Assembly (NCBI GenBank): GCA_002794775.1
Contig: NBAY01000004.1
Location: forward strand, 310,001 to 374,000
Length of the DNA: 64,000 nucleotides
Direction: 5' to 3'
From: Porodaedalea pini
Taxonomy: Eukaryota; Basidiomycota; Agaricomycetes; Hymenochaetales; Hymenochaetaceae
Shown here: positions 43,740 through 56,948 of the stretch, piece after piece
How positions within the stretch are numbered: position 1 is the first letter of the stretch
How the letters are laid out: each line of letters begins with the position of its first letter
The notes under the pieces: generated by a model
Database searches by the model: none
What the model was told of the DNA's origin: nothing
The model's input: the letters and a program-made list of their open reading frames with translations, nothing else
Position numbers and translations under genes: made by a program

Positions 43740-45637
43740 TTACCATGCCTTCAACTTGCCCAGAAGCCCATTCACCAATGAAACAGGAGATGGTGACCTC
43801 TGTTGCGGAGGCGGTTGCGGAGGGCCAAGGTGCGTTCCATACGCCGAAACAGGCCTCTGGACTGGGTAGTTGGCGAGGGGCGGCCCTGGCGAAGATCCTG
43901 CTCCCTGGTGCGTAGCATAGGCGGGGAAAGAGCCAGGCATGGAAGACGGCAACAGCGTCGGCCTTGGTGGCCTAGGCTTTGGCGCAGCATAAACCGCGGG
44001 GTTGTTCAGCTGTGAAGGCGACGGAGATGGCTGGTTCGGATGGACACGGTACGATGGAACATGGCTCGCAGACGGCTTTTTCGCCAGTCGCTTGCTCTCT
44101 GCGCCCCGTTCGTCGCGATCCAACGAGCGCGCGCGACTCTTCCCTTTGTTCTTCAAGTTGTCCTTCTTGATTTGTTTGTCCCTCTTTTGCCGCTCTTTCT
44201 CCTCTTCCTTTTTGCGCCGCTTGCGATCCTTGTTACTCTCCTCTTTCTCCTTCTCTTTTCCTTTTCCCTTGGGTTTTGCCTTCGGTTGGAGCTCAGGCAA
44301 CGGGATTTTACTTAGATGTAGGGTCAAGCTTTCCGGGGGCCTGTACTTGTCTTGACTATCTGTATCATCGTCGAGCTTGATGATGCGCGGCTCTTTCTTC
44401 CCGGATGGGCTCGTTGCATTGTGTGTGTCGTATTGCACATACTGATGCAGTTCTTCATCCAATCCAGCTCTGTGACAGATGCGCTTCGTCTGGTGTGCGA
44501 TCTCGAGGACCTTCGGAACGGTGGCAGGTGACGATGAGCGGAGCACCACGAAGAGCATATTATCTCCCTAAAATTTCACAAGAGCGACTCATGGTCACAA
44601 TCAGCAGCTGGATAGAGGAACAGTGGCACTCGCCTCGAGCAAGTTCGCGCAGTATTGCGCATAATCTTTGACCTCGCCGTCCGCTTCAACCGAAACCTCT
44701 CCCAGTTCTCCCGTCTGCATTTCAGCGACCTTCTCGGCTCCCGTTCGCTTTGGCTTTGGCGGGAGTTCGGGCGGAGGCGTGGCTTCTGGCGTCTTCATGA
44801 CGGGCGTCCCCAAAAGCGGCGGCGTAGTCGCCGCACTGTCCTCCTTCCGCCCATGCAGGTCGTCCGAGTAGTCCTGGAAGGACAGCAGAGCAGAAAGAAT
44901 AACAATTTCGAGCCCCTTCCGGTCGTCGATGTCAAACCTGCGAACGCAATAAAGCAGATTAAAATATATAACAGACCGAGATGGTGAATAAGACTCGCCT
45001 CTTCAGATTGTAATCCAGGATTTGTACCGCTTTTGTCTTTATTCGCCCCGGAGGCTCTTTCGTTATAGCGACAAGCACCGGCGGGTCGGGCTTGCGAATG
45101 AGAAAACACTCTTCGCGTTTCCATTCGAATACATGCCTGGAGTTATCAGAAAGAAAAAAAAAAGTTGAGCACGGGGAATACAACACCGTCGAAATGCAAG
45201 TGCTCATACTCCTCCCATTTGAATGACCAGCGGAAAGTACTGCAAGCCATTTAGTCTAACTGGGTAGCCAGGCGTAGAATGGGGAGGAACGTACAAGGTC
45301 CCGGTGTGTTTAAGCTCAACAACGACGGATGGGTTATGTAGCTCGATCGTCTTGTGCTTGTTCGATGCACTTGGAGCCGTGACCGTTGCAAGGAGGGACT
45401 CGGAAAGCGGGTCTGGCAAGTCTACATGAGTACTATTTTTCTTTTTTTCGCTAAACGTGCGTGCATCATATCGTATAGACGCTCACCAAATAAACTAAAC
45501 TCATAAAGTCCACCCGCGGTCTGCGCGCGCTCCTTGCGATAATGCACAGTCCCCAGAGGATCGACGAGCTCGACCACGAGCGGCGTGCCCTCGCGCGGCG
45601 TGATGTTCAGCGTGAAGAGGTTCTGGTCAAGGCTCAT
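43740..45637 (-). CDS. Conserved hypothetical protein with basic coiled region
   Basis: From ATG 45637 (MSLDQNLFTLNITPREG), several short exons give a beta-rich N-terminal half: VVELVDPLGTVHY, VVVELKHTGTLYV, YEHLHFDGHVFEWKREECF and KAVQILDYNLKR. A central segment follows, FDIDDRKGLEIVILSALLSFQDYSDD. After a proline-rich linker the last exon includes FVVLRSSSPATVPKVLEIAHQTKRI, a long Lys/Glu run (about 44130-44270) that is probably a charged helix, and a proline-rich tail ending GLLGKLKAW. I do not recognise a named family. The N-terminal half resembles conserved Agaricomycete proteins of unknown function. About five introns are present. Confidence 0.68.
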
Positions 45638-45974
45638 CGTGCGCAGCGTTTGTGGAAATCAGGCAAAGAGTCATGTGCTGCATATGGATATTTAAAAGGT
45701 CTCCCAGCGCGACGCAGCTGCTGCGTGCTGCGTGCTGTGGCGGCTGGCTTTCGGCGGGAGCATGGCTGTGAAGTGCAAAGGGCCTGTGTAATTAGCCGAT
45801 GTAAACCGTGGCATCCGTAAGTGATGGCCCTGATTCGGTAAAAAACCTCTCGAACTAAGAAATAAAGCAAGAGTTGGAGACTCGGAGCAGAGCTATAATC
45901 ACAGAAAATCTTTGACACTCGAACAATAAAATTGAGTATATGTATTGCAGTAATATGCGATTAAAGATTGCGAT
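45638..45974. other. Intergenic region, no gene recognised
   Basis: Promoter side of the minus-strand hypothetical gene and 3' side of the mS29 gene, which lie in tandem. Nothing else supported. Confidence 0.4.
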
Positions 45975-47808
45975 TTATGAAGTATGCGTGGCGAGTAAAC
46001 CGCCATGAACAAAGTCTCGTGCGTTCCCAGCCGACTCGCTATACTTTGATAGGAACAGGTCATCCATCGCTTCTATGGCATCAGAGGTAGAATTAGCTGC
46101 AATTACGAAGAAGAAACGTTTAGATGGATGATGCTTACCTGAATGTAAAGCCCTATCCTTCATCCAGATCTCGAACATGGCAACAGCCTCACTGTACTCC
46201 AGCTTTCCTGGCACTCGTAGTGCCTTCAAGCCCTGTGCATACTCCATCATACCCGGAATGAGCTTCGTGTATGGGTTGAGAGGTTGGTCGCGCATGAGTG
46301 TCTGCTGCAGTTCAGGCGTAACGGGATACTGCGTGAGGCTTGTCGATATTGCGCCCAAGATAGCACCTCGTCTCTAGAATTCATGAGGTCAACAAGCGTG
46401 TCATACAGATAGAGGAGTAAACTCACAAAAGCCTTCTTCCCGCTCGCGTATTCCATCAATAACCTGGGCAGAGATAAGTGGAACGACTTGATGTGTTCAA
46501 AGTGCTGATTGCGGTATTCTGTCTTGCCGTACAGAGCCTGGAATTCATCGACAGCAAGAAGCACCGGATATCTTTCGACACTCGTCAGTTCAGCACCTAA
46601 GAATAAAGCTTATAACGACCAACTTCTCCTGCTTCCCAAGCTCTTCAAGAACAGCAGACAATATCACTGGGGCGAGATGCTGCTCAGACGATGCGATGGC
46701 GATGAGTGCCTTCAACGGCTCTCCGACCACAATCGATTTCCGCTTCTCGAAAACTACCTCCCGGCTGACTTTCAGCTGATCAATGAGTTTTTGGTTCACG
46801 TTCAGGAGACGCTGGAGTATTTGGTTGGAGGCCGTTGGTTGCAGGTAGGTTTGAGTTCGAGGGTCGTAGAAGTAGGAGGTCGAGGAGTCGACGAGCTTGT
46901 GGGCTGCCGGATATCAGTAATATATCTGCAGTAAAATTGAAGACAATGAACTCACCTCTTGGGACGTACAAAACTATCCAATCATTAGCACAGGTGTAAG
47001 AGACTGCCTGTAACATTAAGTAACTCTTCCCGCAACCGGATGTCCCAGCTATAACTAGGTGAGCAATGGACAGCATAATTTAAAGGTGCCGCTCACTCAT
47101 GACGAGGCGATCATTGAGACTTGATCCCTTGGCAGCCAAATCTAATCGCCTTGCGAGGGATTCTGTCGTCCTGCGTGATACCGAACATGGCGTCGATAAC
47201 AGTCGGAACTGAAGGACAATAATGAAGCACTGAACTTGTATTTGGAGACATTATGCTGATACGTACATCTACGAGCACATTTCTCGGAAGACCGAACGTT
47301 TTCATCATGAGTCCATCTGTAGCGGGGAAGCGAATGGCCTTTCCGAAATATTCCGACGGATAGATACCCTGTCAGATAAAACTAAGCATCCAAGAGCGAC
47401 CTGAATCGAGAAAGTATCATGCCTTCCTGATACTCGGAAGCTCCTCCAAGCCCGTTTCAATCTGTCCTCCAAAAGACGCGACCTGGGTAGGAGGAAGAGG
47501 TAGGAATGACTGCAATTCGTGACCATTAGCAGATATCGTCGAATCGTGGTTGTAAGCGCGTACCCCAGCGACCTTATCTCGCACTGGCTTTTCTTTCCTT
47601 TTTCTTGTAGGCCCGCTGTTCGTGAAGGCTGCACGCGTAAGGACGAAGTATCAGCTTTGGACTGGGGCAGCGCGTGCGTTCTAAGCGAACCTTTCTGGAC
47701 CGACGCGAGGCGAGTTTGGATAGCAAGGCGAGAGTTAACGGAAGGTGCAATTGAGCTGCTGCTGCTGCCTGCGCTTGACACCAGTGGTCTGCATACGCTC
47801 GACAGCAT
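45975..47808 (-). CDS. RSM23: Mitochondrial small-subunit ribosomal protein mS29 (DAP3)
   Basis: GTPase-like protein of the mitoribosome small subunit. From ATG 47808 (MLSSVCRPLVSSAGSSSSS) there is a Ser/Arg-rich presequence fitting mitochondrial import. Next come GGQIETGLEELP, GIYPSEYFGKAIRFPA and LPRNVLVD. A P-loop AGTSGCGKSYLMLQ follows, then ANDWIVLYVPR, YFYDPRTQTYLQPTASNQIL, and LLAVDEFQALYG (Walker B-like with Asp-Glu). Later segments are SFHLSLPRLLMEYASGKK and GAILGAISTSLTQYPV, and it ends GGLLATHTS. About nine short introns are present. The order of motifs fits the DAP3 family well. It is divergent from APN2. Confidence 0.9.
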
Positions 47809-47986
47809 ACTGAGGCGATGACAGGCAGTGAGTTCGCGGAAAACGATGATCGAAAGGAAAGCCAAAAATTATGCACGTGATGTTTTTTCAGCGCCGTGTC
47901 GCGTCGCGTCCGAGTCCCAGCTTGGTTGTCTCCGACTTCCCCTCAGGCTTGCCGTCATCTCTGTCATCTCCTTGTCATGTCTCGCA
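47809..47986. promoter_or_regulatory. Shared divergent promoter, mS29 / APN2
   Basis: Only 178 bp separate the two start codons, so the promoters overlap. Inferred from layout. Confidence 0.5.
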
Positions 47987-50298
47987 ATGAGGCTGCTTAC
48001 CTGGAACATAGTGAGCATAAAATTATATGTTCTGACCTGCACTATATTCCTGACTTAAAACAGAATGGGATCCGAACGCTTCCCATGTACCATCCGTACG
48101 CGTCTCATCCGCCATCCTGCGTTGCTGGCATCTCCTGAATATATGATGTCTTTGTTGTTCCTTTCTCCAGATGGAACACGCTCAAGTCCGGAGAGAGCAT
48201 TCTTAATGAGCTCGGCGCGGATATCATTTGTTTTCAAGGCGCGTTGTAGTGCCGTCGTACAATGCAGCATGCGTTTAACTGACGTATGCTTCGCAGAAGT
48301 AAAGTCTTCCCGTCAGGCTATAGAGAAAATCGTAGCTCTACCGGAGTCATACGATGCGTTCTTCTCATTTCCTACCATAAAAGGGGGATATAGTGGCGTT
48401 GGTGTCTTCACCAAGTCATCCCAGGCCGTACCACTTAAGGCCGAGGAAGGTCTTTCGGGGCGCTTGCAGTCCGGCTTGAAACCACCATTGGCTGCAGAAG
48501 ATCGTGTCTCTCAATCAATACCTCTGGCGTATGAGATGGAGCTGGTGGAAGACGAGATGACAAATACCCATAACGATCTACTAGAGCTGGACAAAGAGGG
48601 CCGAGCTCTCATTCTTGATTTTGGCCTCTTCGTTCTCATTAACCTCTACTGCCCTAATGAGACTTCGGATACTCGGTTACCTTACAAGATGAACTTTCAT
48701 CTGCTACTTGCAGAGCGTGTGCGACGGCTTGTAGAAGTCGACAAGCGGGAGGTTATCGTTACAGGAGACATCAACGTCTGCGCTGCACCGATTGATCATT
48801 GCGACGGTGAGCTTGCAAGTAATAAGGAGGAGTTCTGGGTCCATCCCGCGCGGAAATGGTTTCATGAATGGCTTCATCCTCTGGGTCCTATGATCGATGC
48901 CGTGCGGAGCTGTTGGCCAGATAGAAAGGGAATGTATACTTGTGAGTATTCACTGTTTGACTCGTACATTTTAATCTCACAGTAATTAACTTCCTAATAG
49001 GCTGGAATCAGAAAATAGATGCTCGTGTATCCAACTACGGGACGCGTATCGACTATTTTCTTCTCACCAAAGGCCTTCTGCCCTGGTTCAAGCACGGAGA
49101 CATTCAACCTTCGATAAAAGGCTCTGACCACTGTCCAGTCTACATTGATCTCCACGACCAAATAGTAGATGAGAATGGCGAGACACTCCTTCTGAAGGAC
49201 ATGATGAAGATGAATGGCGAGAAGCGTGATCCACCGAGGCTTGCGACCAGATACTGGGCGGAATATTCTGGAAAGCAGAAGTTGTTGTCCAGTTTCTTTG
49301 GGAAGAAAGGCTCGGCAGCTCCGAAGCCTGATATAATGGAAAGTTTGCCTGCACCCATACCCACGTCTTCTGGAACATCCAGTACAACTGTCACTTCACT
49401 TGCTCCCGCTGAATCTCCAAAAATGGCCGAAGCAGAGGCCTGCGAAACGACATGGCCAGAAGAATTTAAGTCGTGTAACCTACAGACTACAATTTCTCCG
49501 AAGCCAGCCGAAAAATCGCCGGCCCTTTCCTCCTTTCCATCTGATCTCACCGCATCCTCTTCTCTGAGAGCTGCCGGGCCGGGTGAATTGTCGGCTTCGA
49601 CGACAACCACAATAGAAACACCAGCGCCGTTGAAGCGCAAAAAGATGCAGGCTGATAGTAACTATCCTGCTCAAGCCCACAAAAAATCGAAGAAACTTAA
49701 TTCTGCTCCCAAGGCAAAAGGGAAGGATCCTGCGGCTGCCCAGATGAAGCTCTCTTCATTCTTTGCGGGTCCATCTTCTTCCCAAAGCAAGGCCGAGCTG
49801 GGCGATGGGGAGAGAAGTCTATCGCAGTCTCAAAAGTCTGAAATTATTGATGTCGATGCCCTTCTCAACGACTCGGATGATGTTGCACTCCAATCACCAT
49901 CTCAGCCCTCGCCTCCACTTTCCGTTTCCGGGTCTTCGCAGTCAGGCAAGGAGAAGAACTCGCATGCGTGGTCGACGCTCTTTGCACGCATCGAGCCGCC
50001 CGAGTGTATCGTGCATGGAGAGCCTGCACGTGAGTTCACGGTGAACAAGGCGGGGCCTAATAAAGGGAAGGCTTTCTTCATTTGCGCAAGGTACGTTATG
50101 GACCGCTCCCTGGACGGATAATACCATCTCACTCTCATTCTTGCTTTTCATAGACCAGTTGGACCAGGGTATGATGCGGGAAAAGAGAAGCGGCGACGCG
50201 AAGAAGTGGACTCGCAGTACCGATGCAACTTTTTCAAGTGGAGTAGCGAGGTGAAGAGGGAGGCCCTGCGCGAAGCGGAGTTGAAAAATGGGAGCTAG
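47987..50298 (+). CDS. APN2: AP endonuclease 2 (class II, exonuclease III family)
   Basis: Cuts DNA at abasic sites and trims 3' ends in base excision repair. Exon 1 is only 24 nt (MRLLTWNI, 47987-48010). Exon 2 gives NGIRTLPMYHP. Exon 3 gives WNTLKSGESILNELGADIICFQ. Exon 4 starts EVKSSRQ. Catalytic motifs are all present: WNINGIR, FQEVK (metal-binding Glu), NLYCPNE, TGDINVCAAPID, RIDYFL and GSDHCPV. The C-terminal extension holds two PCNA-type boxes, QKLLSSFF (49276-49299) and QMKLSSFF (49741-49764). It ends with a GRF zinc finger: CIVHGEPAREF...GKAFFICAR, then YRCNFFKW in the last exon. Length and domain order match fungal Apn2/APEX2. Confidence 0.95.
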
Positions 50299-50792
50299 GT
50301 GCTTGCTCGTATCTCTAATTTTCACGCTTATTTATCTGGTATAATTGTGGCGCATAATGGACTCTCCTCTTGTATAATCTGTAGCATAGCTCGAACTGAC
50401 AAAACCCGCTTTCTTTGGACTCGCCTGATCAGGCTATTAGTGATCGACGATCCTTGGAGCGCGTCGCGACGCGTTTGCGGAGTTTAAACTTTAATGAGTT
50501 CTGATTACTTCTCCTTGCTTCCTGAGACAAGCTGTCTCAAATACCACCGCGCAGGAAAGACCCAGTCAAATCTTGATGATAAGCCATCTCTTTCCTGTCT
50601 TGTATCGAATTATCTCCGATTTTTTCCGGATGTAAAAAACCGTGGACCTCGGGTTCTCACTCTCACTCTGCTGTTACTTAGCTAGTATATACGTAAACTT
50701 GCATCTTTTACTCAACCCACAGAGCCCTCTGACCTCATAAGATATGTGTGGAAAAAATGAAATGTTGCAATAGGACCTTGGGAAGGCACGTA
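50299..50792. other. APN2 3' flank, no gene recognised
   Basis: 3' UTR of APN2 and AT-leaning intergenic DNA up to the MITE-like element. No supported gene. Confidence 0.4.
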
Positions 50793-51454
50793 CAGTCAAA
50801 AGACGCGTCCTTTGAACACCAACTTGGATTCCTTCCGCAAAATGTCTACACAACATTTTTTTGCTAAATCTCTACATGAATGTGGAGATCCATATCAAAA
50901 GTATCTACTCGAATTTTTTTGAGCCCTGAAGTGTGTAAGTGAAATTGATTTGAAGGCAAGAAAAAAACAGGCTTTATGACACAGAAACCACTCCTTTGAA
51001 CACCCGTGAGACTACACTGTTTGTAAGCTTGGATCGGCAAGGTAACATTTTATGTCATCCCATTGCCTTACTTGTTCATCACATTTCAGGACCTCCCGGC
51101 AATTTCTGCCATCCATAATTTATACATCGCATCCTTTTGCCACAAAAAAACATTCAATAGATAACCAAGATAGTGTTTTATCATTTACTGAGATTTATTA
51201 AAGAAATATTAGGCAAGAAATAATAGAAACAAATTTGCACAACACAGGTTGTGCAAATCCTGCTCTGTTTTTCATGGTTTTTGATTTATTTTAATTTAAC
51301 TACTCAACATATTTCTATGAAACTTGGCAAATATATATAGACCTACTACATATACACTTACCATAATTTTTTGAAAGTCAAAAATTGTGTGTTGCAGGAG
51401 AAAATGCGAAGTGTTCAAAGGAACAGTCCTGTTTAAAGGACGCGTCTTTGACTG
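50793..51454. mobile_element. TA-flanked MITE-like element (662 bp)
   Basis: Ends are inverted: CAGTCAAAAGACGCGTCC at the left, and the reverse complement of the right end reads CAGTCAAAGACGCGTCCTTT. Both ends are followed outward by TA (50791-50792, 51455-51456), the target duplication of Tc1/mariner-type elements. The interior is AT-rich and has no transposase. It contains a perfect hairpin, TTTGCACAAC-ACAG-GTTGTGCAAA (51234-51257). A word CCTTTGAACAC recurs at both ends and near 50991. Confidence 0.8.
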
Positions 51455-51456
51455 TA

Positions 51457-52800
51457 TCAAACGTATTGCAAAAAACTCCAGAGCTGGCATTTCTAGACGG
51501 ACCCGAAAGTTCACACGCATACAACTGTCCCCTTCTCTCGATATTTTCCTGCCTCCTGCAGGGCCCGTGATTGCCTCTAGCTCACCCCTTCCTCTCTTAA
51601 TCCACGGATCTTTCGTCAAGCCCTCGAGATCCACCAGTTTCGACGTTGTAATAGACTTGTAGTAAAATTAGAAAACTTCGGTTGTTGCTCACGCAGCATA
51701 GCTTCGTGAGATCGAGAACGGCTAGATATTGCATTCAAGAAAAACTGATGGAGAAGAATAGTGACAGAGCTAACAGACACCGGTAGCTGCAGCTACTGAC
51801 ATCTGTTCATCAACACCTCAGTTACCGTGGCATATCGCAACAGATGATTTGGTTTTCTACGCTGATTCGCACGAGGGTTGGCAGTGACTGTCCAGCCCCT
51901 AAGTCACCAAGACCATCCGTGTTAAGTCAAGACCTTGTTCTATTGAGATAGAAGAAAGAAAGAAATCAGATGAAATCGAGAAACGACTCGGAGCCGCCAT
52001 TCGAGACATGTGGCAAGTCCGAGGGGAAAAGATGCTGAGGTCGAACAACCAATCATTGATTTAAAGTAAGTTACTAATACTCGCTTTGCAGCATCCAGCA
52101 TCCCTGTTGAAAATGACCCGGCTGTATGAAGGGTCAAAGGAGCGTGGGCGTCGACATTTGTGCAAGTTACAACGGCTCTGCCAGACTCGGCGACGAGAGA
52201 TCCAAGCCGGTTATACTAGTTGTGTCCGGAATTCCGAGCGGCGAACGCTCAATCATCTCGCGCAACGCCTTGAATTTATATGATTTGTCCTTTTTCTTCG
52301 TAGACTAGTACTAGTACTCTCGTGTTGCGCACTTATTAAAGGATAGGGTTTGCATGCGAGCCTGAGGACAAACAATTTGTAAGTTCACTTGGTACATATC
52401 ACGTGCACTGCCAAATGTAGGCAAGGATTGCCGTGGATAGCCGATGGACCGGCATCGCCGCGCATTTAGGTGCATCTATTTCTCATGGATTAGATGTAGT
52501 AGACGACTGAATGAGGCTCCTGCTGCCATTCATAACCCCTCCTTCTCTCCAACCCTTACCATCTGTACTTCTTCTTAAATTAGCACTTATCTCCTGACGC
52601 AACACGCCTCTCCTTTCTTGAACTCTCGCCCCTTCCCTCTGCGACTGCCCTGTGTCGAAGCAACAGCAAGCCCTTGCCTCTTCAATATTCAATTTCCTCC
52701 GCCTGGGAATAGAGATAGGGAGAAGCCGAGCCTGATATTGGGACGTGTGCAACTCCTCAGCCGTGCACAAGGCGCTCCTACCGGGCGGGGCCATTTCATC
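51457..52800. other. Intergenic region upstream of the OPT gene
   Basis: No supported gene. The last several hundred bases should carry the OPT gene promoter and 5' UTR. Confidence 0.4.
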
Positions 52801-55800
52801 ATGACACTGTTACGACGTCTGTACGAGACGTGAGTTCGTGCTAAAACTGCTCTTCTTCTGTTCTCATAACGAGTTGACTCTTGCATATTTGCAGAGCATC
52901 ACGCTCACCAAGAGATTCTAGCGAGAAAAAGCAAGTATCCGACGTTGACATCTCCATCGTGGATATCAAACTCGACAACCTTGACCTGGAAACTAACTCT
53001 GGAGGTGTAACTACACATGAGCGAATCGCACCGCAGGATTCAGCGACGATGGGCACGGTATGTTCTTGCTCTGACAGTTATCGAACACTGAGCTTATCAT
53101 TATACCGAATGCACTGTTAGAATATCGTATCTGCCGATTCCTTCAACGAGGAACCATACGATGACTTTTTCGATGACCCCAATCTTGAGGATGATGCTGG
53201 TCAAATAGAGGACGACTCGCCTTACCCAGAGGTGCGGTGTGCAGTGTCGAATGTTGACGATCCGGAAATGCCTGCTAGGTGAGCTTTCGTGGTATGCATA
53301 TATGGCTGGAAAAGCGCGCCCTCATGTTGTTGCCATCTCTCTGTACAGTACTCTACGGGCTTGGGTAATGGGTATCTTCTGTGCTATACTGTTCCCTGGC
53401 GTAAATCAGTTCATGCAAATGCGCTGGCCAACTGTAGCCCTCAGCAATGTCAGTGCTTGTCACACGTTCCCTTCTTTCTCCGCGCTCAAACCATAATGCT
53501 TCGATCATCTAGCTCGTAGCCGTCCTTCTGTCCTATCCTGTTGGTCGCTTATGGGCTCGAATCGTCCCGGAGAAGAAGATTTTTGGCGTCTCCCTGAATC
53601 CAGGCCCTTTCACAATGAAAGAGCACGTCATCATCACCATCATGGCATCTGTCGGCGGCAGGTCCGCGTATGCCGTAAGCTGCCATCCTCTCATTTAATC
53701 CCTTCAACTTAATGAGCATATTTCTCTCTAACAGACAGACATCATAGCCGTGCAGCGAGTATACTATGGGCAAACATTCAACTTTTCGTATCAATGGATG
53801 TTGGTCATGTCCACACAACTCATCGGATTCTCGATTGGTGGTATCTCGCGCCGATTCCTTGTCGCTCCCCCATCAATGAGTATGACTTGCAGTTATCAAG
53901 CTTAGAAGCTGTCATTAAGTGTTGCGTTTTTGCTTGCATTGCACTAGTATGGCCCGCGAATTTAGTCATTTGCGCGCTCTTCAACACACTTCATTCTCAA
54001 GAATACATCGGAATGGGAAGTCGCGGCGGGTGGTCTCGAGAGCGGTTCTTCACTGTTTGTTTAATAGCTGGGACTACATACTGTGAGTGCGCTGTTTGTA
54101 TGCACAGTTGACTCGGCCAGCTTACGAGATGCCGGTTTCCAATCCGTCTCTTCCAAAACTCCAAAGACTTTCTCCCTGGATATCTCTTCACCGCGCTGTC
54201 GATGTTCTCGTGGGTGTGCTGGATCGCCCCCAACAACTGTGAGTCTCGTACCTTGAGCTGTGGGAGACCGCTCTGAACATAGATTCCGTGGCTTACTGAC
54301 GCTCCATCCAGTGGTGAGAGACAGTTCTCATGAGTGTCTGTTTTGCCTTGGCTGACCTCATCAAGGCTGTCAAACAAATGTTTGGATACTCAAGTGGCAT
54401 GGGGTATGCCTTATTTGCATCTTTTGCCGCCATGATTATTCTCAAGCAGTTTTCTTTTTACAGCATGTCGATCCTCACATTCGACTGGGCTCAGATTGCT
54501 TACACTGTTAGCCCGTGAGTGACAAGTTTAAGTTGCTGTTATCACGTCTAACTCTGAAGTATGGATACTTTAGCTTGGCAACGCCATGTAAGTTTTTGGA
54601 GCTTCGAAAGCTTTGGGATGGTCCTTTAATATGCCTTTTTTAGGGTGGGCCACTGCGAACGTTACGGTTGGATTTATCATATTCTTCTGTAGGTGTTCGG
54701 CATTGACACCCAATGTAGCGGTACGCTGACCTTGTTCTCCAGGGATCTTGACTCCTATCCTATACGTAAGGGCAAAGTTGCTAAATTTCCTTCTTTGGTT
54801 GAAGATTGATACGGCTTCCAGTTCAAGAACGTATGGAATAGTCAATTTATGCCGTGAGTTACGCGTTTGGACTATATTCAATATGTTGCTGATAGATGCG
54901 TCAGTATCATGTCTAGGTTGTCTTTCGACAACCAAGGTCAGCAGTACGATGTGGCAAGGATTCTGACTCCTGAATCCACCTTGGATGTCGACGCGTACCA
55001 TAGTTATAGTCCGCTTTATCTCCCGTGAGTTAACAGTAGTTCCTTATCGACTGCGTATAAGGAGAGCTCAAGCTGACATTTCCGCATACAGTACGGCGTT
55101 TGCTGTGTCGTATGGTTTAAGCTTCGCCAGTATCACCGCGACAATCGTTCACACGATACTCTACCTACGGAAGTCTATACTGGTGAGAATCAAGGGCGGT
55201 ATCGGTGAGAGGCCAGATATCCATGCGAGGCTCATGGCAAACTATGTTCAAGGTACGAAATACCTGTATCTCTAATGATATAGTATATTCACACTGCTTG
55301 AAACAGTGCCGGACTATTGGTACATCGTGATCTTCGGTGAGTCAATCCTGGGACATGATGAACTATCGATCTTGATTAGCTTCTCTAGGATCCATGTTTG
55401 CATTCGGAGTCGTGTCCATCGAGGTCTGGTCTACGCAGATGCCTGTTTGGGCACTTTGTCTCTCACTATTCATAGGTTTATTCTCCTTTATTCTCGTCCC
55501 GTGGTGAAACAGCTAACGAAAAGCTTAGCGTTTGTGTACACCATCCCTGTCGGCATAATTCAAGCCATCACCAACCAGCAGATCGCACTTAACGTAATCG
55601 CTGAGCTCGTTGTCGGATATACGCTTCCTGGACGACCTATAGCAATGATGCTGTTCAAGGTGGAATTCCTTTATCTTCTACTGTGCACGTTGCGCATGCT
55701 CATTTCACTGCCTTGCTGAAACTAGACATACACGTATATTGGGGTGTCCCAAGCGCTCAAGTTCACCTCCGACTTCAAATTGGGTCACTACATGAAAATT

Positions 55801-56948
55801 GCTCCAAGGCCAATGTTTTGGTGTCAGATAGTGGGGACCCTTGTTGCAGGGACGACGAATCTTGCAGTTCAGTCCTGGATGTTTTCAAACATTCGTATGT
55901 AATGTCTATTCTTTGCCTCACCTTGCTCTGACAACTAAGGATGGTGTAGCCGATATGTGCAGTCCAGATCAGGTGCGCGTGCGTTAACTTCGCCTGACTC
56001 ATATCTGATCCCATACTTCTTTGAAAGGTCGATCGCTTTATCTGCCCTGACATAGAGGTAATTTACTCCGTTCTAATTAAAGTATTTATCATTTACTAAC
56101 ATATGGCCCTCACACAGGTCTTCTACACTGCCAGTATTATTTGGGGAGTGATAGGTCCTTCTAACCAGTTCTCGAAGGGCCAGACTTACTAGTAAGTGTT
56201 GTCCGCAGAACAAACACGAATATGATTCTGATGCGTTTATTGTTAACAGTCGTACGGGTACTTTCCTTTCGTTATATTCTTTGTGACATCTAACAGTCCC
56301 TTAGCTCTGATGTTTTTCTTCATCATCGGCGCTATACTCCCGATGATCGCGTACTTCCTGCTGAAACGATTCCCAAATCGCTTCCTCCGCTATATCAAGT
56401 GAGCACTGAGCGCTTTGCTCCTCGCTCGTCTCACCTTTCATAAAACAGCGTCCCGCTGATCCTTGGTGGTACGAGCCTGATTCCTCCGGCTACGGCCGTG
56501 AATTATGTTCCTTGGGCGATAGTCGGCTTCGTATTCCAGTATGTCGTGCGGCGACGGCACTTCTCGTGGTGGGCGAAGTACAACTGTATGTCTATATGTT
56601 CTTTTTCAGTCGAGGCTTGAAGCTAATACTGTTAATGTAATCAAAAGACGTCCTATCAGCTGCACTTGACTCGAGCGTAGCGCTGGGGTCATTGCTCATA
56701 TTCTTTTGGTGCGTTTCACATAGATGGCGTGTCCTGCTGAATGACGCTCAGATAATCTTTCCAGTCTTGAGTTTCCTCAAAATAACAACATTGGTCTTAA
56801 CACGATCCAAGCGTGGTGGGGAAACACCGTGTACGAAAATACAGCCGACTGGGCGGCAGCTGCCGATCGAGTGGTAGAGAAAGGCATGACCTTTGGGTTT
56901 GTCATTCCGAGCGTATATGTCAACCGCCTCTACTCACCTATTCATTAG
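52801..56948 (+). CDS. Oligopeptide transporter, OPT family
   Basis: Proton-coupled membrane importer of small peptides or related compounds. From ATG 52801 (MTLLRRLYET) the cytosolic N-terminus is acidic. Transmembrane exons follow, with STLRAWVMGIFCAILFPGVN and the signature NPGPFTMKEHVIITIMASVG. Others are YYGQTFNFSYQWMLVMSTQL, EYIGMGSRGGWSRERFF, FPGYLFTALSMFSWVCWIAP-like, MSILTFDWAQIAYTVSP, LSYGLSFASITATIVHTIL-like, PVGIIQAITNQQIALNVI, GYTLPGRPIAMMLFK, ASIIWGVIGPSNQFSKGQ and SLIPPATAVNYVPWAIVGF. The last exon reads IGLNTIQAWWGNTVYENTAD. I count roughly 20 introns, several exons being under 60 nt. All major family blocks are present, so the gene appears intact. The final 20 codons and stop at 56946-56948 are the least certain part. 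Confidence 0.9.
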
